The notes under the pieces were generated by a model. The model did no database searches, was not told the origin of the DNA, and saw nothing but the letters and a program-made list of their open reading frames with translations. From Caulobacter sp. AP07 (lineage in GTDB: Bacteria; Pseudomonadota; Alphaproteobacteria; Caulobacterales; Caulobacteraceae), in contig NZ_AKKF01000207.1 in NCBI RefSeq assembly GCF_000281955.1, positions 1 to 53,131 of the forward strand: 53,131 bases of DNA, written 5' to 3'. Positions 44,323-50,500 of this stretch are shown one piece after another. Made by a program: the position numbers and the translations under genes. The stretch's first letter is position 1. Each line of letters begins with the position of its first letter.

Positions 44323-44735
44323 CAGGCCTTCGGGCTCCGATCCACCAGGACCGACACCAGCGACGCCAGGCTCAAGGCGCCCATCACGAACGCCACGATG
44401 AGCAAGGCGGGCCCAGCCTCGTAGAGGTCGGTCACCGAGCCGTAGGTGAAGCCAGCGCAAAGCGTCGCGAACAGCACCACCTGATACCAGCCGCGCTGAC
44501 GACGGCGACGGTGGCGCGGGCGCCCGTCGTCCTCGCCGCCCTCACCCTCGTTCCAGCGCTGGTTGAGCTTGGCCAGCAGTTCCGGTGGCGGTTCGCGACC
44601 GGCCTCGGCATAGGTCTTGATCAGGTCGAGGGTGTCGCGGTTGACCCGGTAGCGCAGCCAGCTCTGGTAGGCGTCGAACACGAACCAGCTCAGCGGAAAG
44701 ATCAGCCACCAGAACGATCGAAACAGGTCTTCCAT
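44322..44735 (-). CDS. Small membrane protein with DLFRSFWW start and PPELL motif
   Basis: A 137-residue protein: one N-terminal helix (FWWLIFPLSWFVFDAYQSWL, about residues 8-27), a linker with TYAEAGREPPPELLAKL, a cytosolic basic stretch (RPRHRRRRQRG), then two helices (about 83-100 and 105-128). Its first 60 residues are nearly the same as the 60-residue protein encoded just upstream. The stop and the sigma start share one base, so it is coupled to the ECF-2 gene. Function unknown; likely a membrane-bound input or cofactor of the sigma module. Confidence 0.75.
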   Translation of the reverse strand: MEDLFRSFWWLIFPLSWFVFDAYQSWLRYRVNRDTLDLIKTYAEAGREPPPELLAKLNQRWNEGEGGEDDGRPRHRRRRQRGWYQVVLFATLCAGFTYGSVTDLYEAGPALLIVAFVMGALSLASLVSVLVDRSPKA

Positions 44736-44956
44736 GGTCTTGGTCTCCAGCGGCGCGGTCGCGCGCCGAAATTCGGGTCAGCGAGCGTCCAGGCGGGCCA
44801 GCAGTTCCGCCGGCGGCTCGCGGCCCGACTTGGCGTAGGTCTTGAGGAGCTCGACCGCGTCTCGGCGCGCCCGATCGGCCAGCCATCTGTGATAGCCGTC
44901 GAACACGAACCAGCTCAGCGGAAAGACCATCCACCAGAACGACCGAAACAGGTCTT
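44672..44956 (-). repeat. Near-identical 59-bp direct repeat from tandem duplication
   Basis: Bases 44672-44730 and 44898-44956 differ at only three of 59 positions, with a 226-bp period. They encode the N-terminal DLFRSFWW segment of the two adjacent small membrane proteins. Weaker identity continues 3' of this (GGCCAGCAGTTCCG in both), while DNA between the copies is unrelated, as expected for a duplication whose spacer has diverged. Confidence 0.85.
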
Positions 44957-44960
44957 GCAT
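44778..44960 (-). CDS. 60-residue single-helix membrane protein, short paralogue
   Basis: A 60-residue protein starting MQDLFRSFWWMVFPLSW, with one helix (about residues 8-27), a charged linker and a C-terminal REPPAELLARLDAR. It is a truncated paralogue of the 137-residue protein that follows 42 bp downstream, lacking the two C-terminal helices. A frame this short is normally doubtful, but the conserved codon-level similarity to the neighbour supports it. It is the first gene of the minus-strand run and has no visible signal of its own for expression. Confidence 0.6.
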   Translation of the reverse strand: MQDLFRSFWWMVFPLSWFVFDGYHRWLADRARRDAVELLKTYAKSGREPPAELLARLDAR

Positions 44961-45007
44961 CCGTCTCATCTCCAGATCGATGCGAGCCTTCGCACCGTTT
45001 CTGAAGA

Positions 45008-45682
45008 CTAGTCGGCGCCGTGGCCGGGATTGGATGCGGCGACCCGCGAAATAATTTCGTCCATGGCCGAAAACATCATCGTCGGTCCGTGGTCGACCAG
45101 GGCGCGGCGCGTGGCGTAGCCCCATTCGACCGCCCCGCAGGCCAGGCCCGCCTCGCGCGCCGCCTCGATGTCGCGGGTCTCGTCGCCGATACACAGCACC
45201 CGGTCCTTGGCGATCCGCGCCGCCTTGACCACGGCCCGGAACTTGGCGGCCTTGCCGAAGATCGCCGCGCCGCAGCCATAGTGATCGACCAGGCTGGCCA
45301 GGTCGGGACCCAGGATGGCGCGGATCGTCGCCTCGGAGTTGGAACTGACGATCGCCAGCCGCAGCCCCGCCGCCGACAGGCCGCGCAGCAGGTCGCCGGT
45401 GCCGGAAAACAGCGGGATGGCGTGAGCGTCGGCCGCCATCATCTTCTTGCCGTGGGCGGCGACCAGCGGGACCTTCCACAGCGGCAGGCCCAGATAGGCG
45501 ATGATCTCGCGGCTGGTGCGGCCGCGCAGCATGGCGATCTCGTCCTCGGTCACCGCCTTGAACTTGAAGCGTTCGGCCAGCGGCCGCACGGCGCGAATCG
45601 CCCAGGCGGTGCTGTCGGCCAGGGTGCCGTCGAAGTCGAAGATGATCAGGTCGATGCCGTCTGGCGCGGCCCGGGCGTTCAT
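45008..45682 (-). CDS. HAD-superfamily phosphatase (phosphoglycolate phosphatase-like)
   Basis: A 224-residue hydrolase of the haloacid dehalogenase superfamily. Motif I is DFDGTLADS with catalytic Asp 16 and Asp 18 (IIFDFDGTLA); motif II is the IVSSNSE segment; motif III/IV are the GKAAKFRAVVKAA lysine and CIGDETRDIEAARE. The cap region (residues about 25-85) is helical, as in subfamily I enzymes. The substrate cannot be predicted. The start MNARAAPDG overlaps the stop of the upstream reductase gene by four bases. Confidence 0.85.
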   Translation of the reverse strand: MNARAAPDGIDLIIFDFDGTLADSTAWAIRAVRPLAERFKFKAVTEDEIAMLRGRTSREIIAYLGLPLWKVPLVAAHGKKMMAADAHAIPLFSGTGDLLRGLSAAGLRLAIVSSNSEATIRAILGPDLASLVDHYGCGAAIFGKAAKFRAVVKAARIAKDRVLCIGDETRDIEAAREAGLACGAVEWGYATRRALVDHGPTMMFSAMDEIISRVAASNPGHGAD

Positions 45683-46029
45683 CTGCTCATGGCCTGCTGG
45701 TACTGGTCGGGCTTGAACCCCACCAGCAGCCGGTCGCCCAGGTCGAGCACCGGACGCTTGATCATCGACGGCTGGGCCAGCATCAGGGCGATGGCCTTGG
45801 CTTCGTCCAGGCCCTGCTTGTCGGCGTCGGGCAGCTTGCGGAAGGTCGTGCCGGCGCGGTTGAGCAGCGTCTCCCAGCCCACGGCGCGGCTCCAGCCCTC
45901 CAGCCGCGCGCGATCGATTCCCGCGACCTTGTAGTCGTGGAAGCCATAGGCGACGCCATGACCGTCCAGCCAATCCCGCGCCTTCTTCATCGTGTCGCAG
46001 GCCTTGATGCCGTAGATCGTGGTCGTCAC
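45679..46029 (-). CDS. ArsC/Spx family reductase (YffB-like)
   Basis: A 116-residue thioredoxin-fold protein of the ArsC/Spx family. The single catalytic-position Cys is residue 11 in GIKACDTMKKARDWL, and the ending MIKRPVLDLGDRLLVGFKP is characteristic of the YffB branch, which has no clear arsenate reductase activity. There is no second Cys of the Spx CxxC type. It overlaps the HAD gene (ATGA), and a 7-bp inverted repeat (GGTCAGA 46049-46055 / TCTGACC 46064-46070) lies about 20 bases upstream. Confidence 0.85.
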   Translation of the reverse strand: MTTTIYGIKACDTMKKARDWLDGHGVAYGFHDYKVAGIDRARLEGWSRAVGWETLLNRAGTTFRKLPDADKQGLDEAKAIALMLAQPSMIKRPVLDLGDRLLVGFKPDQYQQAMSR

Positions 46030-46144
46030 GCGTGATTGCTCCGTGCGCGGTCAGATTCTCTATTCTGACCACCGTAGAGTTCGCACGCCGTCGGGCAAAA
46101 CGGAAAAAGCTTGAATTCTTCTCGCGAAAGGCGAGGCCGAAGGG

Positions 46145-46591
46145 TCAGGACAGGGCGCGCAAGGCCCTTCGCAGCGCCTCGGGATCGGCGTCCGGCAGCC
46201 CCCGCTCGACCGCCGCGTGGCTCTGCGTCCAGATCGGCACGGCCCGGGCCAGCAGCGCCAGGCCGGCTGGCGTCAGGGTCAGAAGCCGGCCGCGCCGATC
46301 GTCCGGATCGACGCTCACCGTCACCAGGCCGCGGCGCTCCAGGGGCTTGAGATTGGCCGTCAGGGTCGTGCGGTCCATGGCCAGCAGGCTGGAGACCGCG
46401 CCGATGGTCGGCGGCTTGGGCCGGTTCAGCGACATCAGCAACGAGAACTGGCCGCTGGAAATCCCGACCGGCCGCAGCGCCTCGTCGAACCGCCGCGCCA
46501 GAGCCCGCGCCGCGCGCTGTACATGCAGGCAAAGGCAGTTGTCGCGGACATGGAGGGTGGCTTCAAACGGGACGTCCAGGGGCTTTGACAC
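46145..46591 (-). CDS. MarR-family transcriptional regulator
   Basis: A 148-residue dimeric winged-helix regulator. The HTH is seen in SSLLAMDRTTLTANLKPLERRGL, then the wing DPDDRRGRLLTLTPAG, both highly typical. Cysteines near the N-terminus (DNCLCLHVQRAARAL) could be redox sensors, as in OhrR/DUF24-type regulators. The start is GTG directly before SKPLDVPF. Divergent from the DUF899 gene with a 77-bp gap that contains the palindrome GTTGATATCAAC, so self- and neighbour regulation is likely. Confidence 0.88.
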   Translation of the reverse strand: MSKPLDVPFEATLHVRDNCLCLHVQRAARALARRFDEALRPVGISSGQFSLLMSLNRPKPPTIGAVSSLLAMDRTTLTANLKPLERRGLVTVSVDPDDRRGRLLTLTPAGLALLARAVPIWTQSHAAVERGLPDADPEALRRALRALS

Positions 46592-46613
46592 CTCGAAATT
46601 ATGTTGATATCAA
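46585..46613 (+). promoter_or_regulatory. Predicted promoter of DUF899 gene
   Basis: TTGACA (46585-46590), 17-bp spacer, TATCAA (46608-46613). The -10 box overlaps the palindrome at 46603-46614. Confidence 0.55.
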
Positions 46614-46626
46614 CGTTATCTGTCAA
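46598..46626 (-). promoter_or_regulatory. Predicted promoter of marR-like gene
   Basis: On the minus strand TTGACA (46621-46626), 17-bp spacer, CATAAT (46598-46603). Transcription would begin about at 46591, which is the GTG start itself, implying a leaderless or nearly leaderless mRNA. Confidence 0.6.
46603..46614. promoter_or_regulatory. Palindromic operator for MarR-type regulator
   Basis: Perfect 12-bp palindrome GTTGATATCAAC lying across both divergent promoters. MarR proteins bind such inverted repeats; binding here would block both directions. Confidence 0.6.
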
Positions 46627-46668
46627 GGCCGAACCGGCTGGGCGGGCCTCATTCGAGGGAGAAGATCG

Positions 46669-47412
46669 ATGCAAGACCACAAGGTCGCGTCACGCGAGGA
46701 ATGGCTGCGGGCCCGCAAGGCGCTGCTCATTCGTGAGAAGGAAGAAACCCAGCTGCGCGACAGGAACACCGCCGAGCGGATGGCCCTGCCCTGGGTCAAG
46801 GTCGACAAGACCTACACGTTCGACACGCCCAGCGGCCGCAAGACCCTGGCCGAGCTGTTCGACGGCCGCAACCAGCTGATGATCTACCACTTCATGCTGC
46901 CGCCCGAATGGGAGGCCGGCTGCCCGGGCTGCTCGTTCCTGGCCGACCACCTGGACGGGACCCTGCCCCACCTGAACCATCACGACGTGACGCTGCTGGC
47001 GGTGTCGCGCGCGCCGCTGGACCGGATCGAGGCCTACAAGGCCCGCATGGGCTGGCGCTTTCCGTGGGTGTCGTCGTTCGGCGGCGACTTCAACTACGAC
47101 TACCACGTCTCGTTCGCGCCCGAGGCGCTGGCCGCCGGGACCGCCACCTACAATTTCGAACCCGTCGAGGGCGACGGCCAGCCGGGCGAGCTGCCGGGCC
47201 TCAGCGCCTTCTACAAGGACGAGGCCAGCCAGGTGTTCCACACCTATTCCAGCTACGGCCGGGGCAGCGAGGAACTGATCGGGACCTACATGATCCTCGA
47301 CCGCGCGCCCCTGGGCCGCAACGAGGCCGGGGTCATGGACTGGATGCGTCGCCACGACGAATACGAGGACGCCGCGCCCAAGGCCTGCCACACCGAGCAG
47401 GTTCCGGCCTAG
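46669..47412 (+). CDS. DUF899 thioredoxin-like family protein
   Basis: A 247-residue cytosolic protein of the DUF899 family, with the typical beginning MQDHKVASREEWLRARKALL, then LPWVKVDKTYTFDTPSG and the CxxC motif GCPGCSF at Cys 85 and 88 after MLPPEWEAG. The fold is thioredoxin-like and a disulfide reductase or peroxidase role is likely but unproven. The middle has the family's VSRAPLDRIEAYKARMGWRFPWVSS. The start follows GAGGGAGAAG. It is divergent from a MarR regulator and has a predicted promoter 55-80 bp upstream. Confidence 0.88.
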   Translation: MQDHKVASREEWLRARKALLIREKEETQLRDRNTAERMALPWVKVDKTYTFDTPSGRKTLAELFDGRNQLMIYHFMLPPEWEAGCPGCSFLADHLDGTLPHLNHHDVTLLAVSRAPLDRIEAYKARMGWRFPWVSSFGGDFNYDYHVSFAPEALAAGTATYNFEPVEGDGQPGELPGLSAFYKDEASQVFHTYSSYGRGSEELIGTYMILDRAPLGRNEAGVMDWMRRHDEYEDAAPKACHTEQVPA

Positions 47413-47423
47413 GCGCCCCGGCC

Positions 47424-47663
47424 ATGCTGTGCTGCGTCCTGGGGCTGCTGGCCCTGCTCACGGGGGCCTCGGCGCGAGGGCTCAGGGCGCTGATCGGCGC
47501 CTGGCCGGTCGCCGCCATCGCCGGCGGCGCGGCCGCAGCCCTGGCGGCCCTGGCGCCCTACCATCTGGACCACTACCGCGAGCGGGCGCGAAGCCACGAC
47601 CGCTCGGTCATGGCCGAGATCCTCGCCGCGCCCCTGTGCGTCGGCGCGCCCTCGAAGAGCTGA
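47424..47663 (+). CDS. Small hypothetical membrane protein
   Basis: A 79-residue frame starting 11 bp after the DUF899 gene. Residues about 3-17 and 25-50 are hydrophobic (LCCVLGLLALLTGASA and LIGAWPVAAIAGGAAAALAALAP), giving one or two membrane segments, followed by a polar tail YHLDHYRERARSHDRS. No recognisable family. It is close enough to the previous gene to be cotranscribed. It may be real or an alanine-rich chance frame; other frames here are equally GC-rich. Confidence 0.4.
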   Translation: MLCCVLGLLALLTGASARGLRALIGAWPVAAIAGGAAAALAALAPYHLDHYRERARSHDRSVMAEILAAPLCVGAPSKS

Positions 47664-47673
47664 TCCGCGGGCC

Positions 47674-48432
47674 CTAGACCCGCGCCCGCCGCGCCACCTC
47701 GTTGCGGCGAGTCTCCATCTGCAGCCGGGCCTCCTCGATGGCGTCGGTCTCGACCACGGTCAGCAGGTTGTCGATCACCCGCCCCAGATGCTCCCGCATC
47801 GCCGCGCGGGCGGCGACGGGGTCGCGGGCCTTGAGGGCGTCGAGGATGTCCTGATGGTCATCGACCAGCGGCCGCGCCCTCACCCGCCCGGCCCGCTCCA
47901 GCATGTCGCGGCTGGACGGCTTGTAGCGCAGGTCCCACAGGTTCTCGACCATCGCCACCAGCACGCTATTGCCGGTGGCCTTGGCGATGGCGACGTGGAA
48001 GCGGCGGTCGGCCAGGTCGGCCAGCGCCCCGAAGTCGTGCTCCTCGGCCATGTCATGCAGGATGGCCGTCAGCTCCTCGACCTGCTCGTCGGTCAGCACC
48101 GCGGCGGCCAGGGCGCAGGCGTCGCCCTCGATCAGCCGCCGCGCCTCGACCAGCTCGAAGGCGCTGACCTCCAGCTCCGGGGCCGAGACCTCCGGACGCG
48201 GCGCGTCGGCGACATAGACCCCCGCCCCGTGCCGCGCCTCGACCAGCCCGCGCGCCTCCAGGATGATCATCGCCTCGCGGATGGTCGGGCGACTGACCTT
48301 GTAGTCCTCGGCCAGGTCGCGCTCCGACGGCAACCTCTGGCCCAGCACGTAGGGGCCGTCGCGGATCGAGACGGCGATCGCGTTGGCGATCTGCTGGCGC
48401 AGCTTGCGGGGATCGGCGGCCTGTTCGGTCAT
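47674..48432 (-). CDS. GntR-family (FadR subfamily) regulator of glucuronide locus
   Basis: A 252-residue repressor-type protein. The N-terminal winged HTH (about residues 10-75) contains LPSERDLAEDYKVSRPTIREAMIILEARGLVE and the HGAGVYV wing; the FCD effector domain (about 95-235) is all-helical, with DRRFHVAIAKATGN as its metal-binding motif and ending MREHLGRVIDNLL. Related UxuR/ExuR proteins respond to uronates, fitting the neighbours. It is five bp after the beta-glucuronidase gene, and the 17-bp palindromes ahead of the locus are likely its operators. Confidence 0.85.
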   Translation of the reverse strand: MTEQAADPRKLRQQIANAIAVSIRDGPYVLGQRLPSERDLAEDYKVSRPTIREAMIILEARGLVEARHGAGVYVADAPRPEVSAPELEVSAFELVEARRLIEGDACALAAAVLTDEQVEELTAILHDMAEEHDFGALADLADRRFHVAIAKATGNSVLVAMVENLWDLRYKPSSRDMLERAGRVRARPLVDDHQDILDALKARDPVAARAAMREHLGRVIDNLLTVVETDAIEEARLQMETRRNEVARRARV

Positions 48433-48437
48433 CCAGG

Positions 48438-50384
48438 TCAAACCTTGGCGGGCTTGCTCCACAGCTGGCGGACGCGATGGGCGGCCAGCTTGGGCCGACG
48501 GTCGCGGGTGAAGACGCCTTTGTGGTTCAGCGCCCCGACCCGCATGATGCTCTGCGAGGTGCGGAAATCGGCGAAGGCCCAGGGATGCGTGCCGAAGATG
48601 TACGGGAAGGTCTCCAGCACCCGGATGTACATCTCGACCATGTCGGCCTGGTATTCCTCGGTCCACATCTCGGGCGGCTGGGAATGCATGCCGGCCACGG
48701 CGTCGGCGCCGAACTCGGTGAACATGATCGGCTTGCCCGGATGGCGGGCGTGCAGCTTGGCGACGTCGCCCTTGAGCGCGGCCTCAGCCAGGTCCAGCTG
48801 GCCCGACAGCGAGTACCAGCCCTGATAGGAGTTGACGCAGACCACGTCGCCCAGCGCCTGCCAGTCGGTCGAACCGCCCTGGACGCTGACGATCGTCACC
48901 GGCCGCGTGGCGTCCAGCTGACGGGTCAGGTCGAACAGCGGAGCGAAGAACTTCAAGCCGGTCTCGTTGCCGCCGGGCGGCTCGGGGTCGGTGGTGTGGA
49001 AAGGCTTGACCAGCGGCTCGTTGGCCAGCGACCACATGATCACGCAGGGATGGTTCTTGTCGCGCCGGACCAGGTCGACGATGTCCTGCTTGAGCTGGTT
49101 GAACCGCGCCTGCTGGATCTCGGGCGGATCGGCGAACACCAGGCTGACGGCCGGGGTCTCGTCGATGACCAGCAGGCCGTATTCGTCGGCCAGCATCATC
49201 GCCTCTTCGCTATAGGGGTAGTGCGAGGTGCGGAAACTGTTGCCGCCCAGCCATTTCAGCAGCTCGAAGTCGCGAATGATCGTGGCCACGTCCAGGCCGC
49301 GACCGTGGACCGCGAAATCCTCGTGCTTGCCGAAGCCGCGCAGGAACACCGGCTTGCCGTTCAGCAGCAGCCTTTCGTTCCGGGCCTCGATGGTGCGCAC
49401 GCCGATCTTCAGCGCGTACTCGTCGGACGCGGCCGCGTTCTCCAGGCGGACGGTCAGGGTATAGAGGTGCGGGTCCTCCGGGCTCCAGAGCCGCGGGCTC
49501 TTCAGGGCCAGCGTCGTCCCGCCCTTGCCGCCGGTCAGGGTGACGCTGGCCTTCTGCGCACCCCTGTCGTCGGCGATCGTCACCGTGGCCTGACCCGACC
49601 AGGCGGCGCTGGCTTCCAGGTCGATCTGGACCTTGCCGTCGAGACTGGTCTTCACCGTCACGTCGAGCAGATGGACGTCGGGCGTCGTGAACAGCAGCAC
49701 CGGACGATGGACGCCGGCGAAGGGGAAGAAGTCGTAGGCGGTCTGCGGGAAGTGCACGGTGTGCATGTGCCAGCGCGCGGTGTCCGGCGTCGACGGCACG
49801 CGGTCCAGGCGGATCTTGTTCTCGACCAGCACGGTCAGCACGTTGTCGCCGTCCATCGACACCGCGTCGGTGACGTCGAAGGCGAACGGCAGGTGGCCGC
49901 CGACGTGGCCGCCCAGTTCCTTGCCGTTCAGCCAGACCTTGGCGGTGTAGTTCACCGAGCCGAAGCGCAGGTGGATGCGCTGGCCGGCCCAGCCCTTGTC
50001 GACGCGGAAGTCGGTCTCGTACCAGGCCGAGCCGACATAGTTGCGCACGTCGTCGAAGACCTCGTTCCAGCTGCTGGGCACCGGGATGAGGCGGAAGTCC
50101 TTCAGGCCCTTCTGCCAGCCTTCGCCCTCGCCGACATCCTTGGGATCACTGCGGAAGCGCCAGGTGGCGGCCAGGCTCCGGGTCGAGCGGGTGGCGCTTT
50201 CATGCGGGTAGAGCAGGCTGGGCGGACCCGAGCTCGGGGCCAGCTTGCCGGTCTGGGCGACGGCCTGACCGGCGCCGGCCATCACGCCGGCCAGGGCCAT
50301 GCCGCCCGCGACGCCGACGGCGCTTCTACGCGTGACCAGGCCACGCCGGGTTTGACCGTCGTCGTTTCGCGAATTGTCCGACAT
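48438..50384 (-). CDS. uidA: Beta-glucuronidase (GH2), probably exported
   Basis: A 648-residue glycoside hydrolase family 2 enzyme. The catalytic acid/base is Glu 456 in SLANEPLVKPF and the nucleophile is Glu 557 in MFTEFGADAVAGMHS. The NxK motif that binds the glucuronate carboxylate is present (Asn 620, Lys 622, LNHKGVFTRDRRPK), arguing for a true glucuronidase rather than galactosidase. The N-terminus (residues 1-45) has twin arginines TRRSAV and a hydrophobic AlaGly stretch ending GQAVAQTG, a likely Tat signal, so the enzyme acts in the periplasm. It is coupled to the GntR gene and follows a TonB receptor. Confidence 0.93.
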   Translation of the reverse strand: MSDNSRNDDGQTRRGLVTRRSAVGVAGGMALAGVMAGAGQAVAQTGKLAPSSGPPSLLYPHESATRSTRSLAATWRFRSDPKDVGEGEGWQKGLKDFRLIPVPSSWNEVFDDVRNYVGSAWYETDFRVDKGWAGQRIHLRFGSVNYTAKVWLNGKELGGHVGGHLPFAFDVTDAVSMDGDNVLTVLVENKIRLDRVPSTPDTARWHMHTVHFPQTAYDFFPFAGVHRPVLLFTTPDVHLLDVTVKTSLDGKVQIDLEASAAWSGQATVTIADDRGAQKASVTLTGGKGGTTLALKSPRLWSPEDPHLYTLTVRLENAAASDEYALKIGVRTIEARNERLLLNGKPVFLRGFGKHEDFAVHGRGLDVATIIRDFELLKWLGGNSFRTSHYPYSEEAMMLADEYGLLVIDETPAVSLVFADPPEIQQARFNQLKQDIVDLVRRDKNHPCVIMWSLANEPLVKPFHTTDPEPPGGNETGLKFFAPLFDLTRQLDATRPVTIVSVQGGSTDWQALGDVVCVNSYQGWYSLSGQLDLAEAALKGDVAKLHARHPGKPIMFTEFGADAVAGMHSQPPEMWTEEYQADMVEMYIRVLETFPYIFGTHPWAFADFRTSQSIMRVGALNHKGVFTRDRRPKLAAHRVRQLWSKPAKV

Positions 50385-50450
50385 CGTGGGCCTCATGCGC
50401 TCTGAAATCTGAACTCAGCCTAGCGGCGAATCCCGCCGGGCCCGGAAAGG

Positions 50451-50478
50451 AAAAAGCGGCGGACCCGAAGGCCCGCCG
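50451..50478 (-). terminator. Intrinsic terminator between TonB receptor and glucuronidase
   Basis: Minus-strand stem CGGCGGGCC / GGTCCGCCG with a TTCG tetraloop (one G-U pair), then GCTTTTT. A textbook rho-independent terminator placed 22 bp after the receptor stop. It would limit read-through into the glucuronidase gene. Confidence 0.85.
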
Positions 50479-50500
50479 TCTAGGGACTGGGAAGCAAGCC

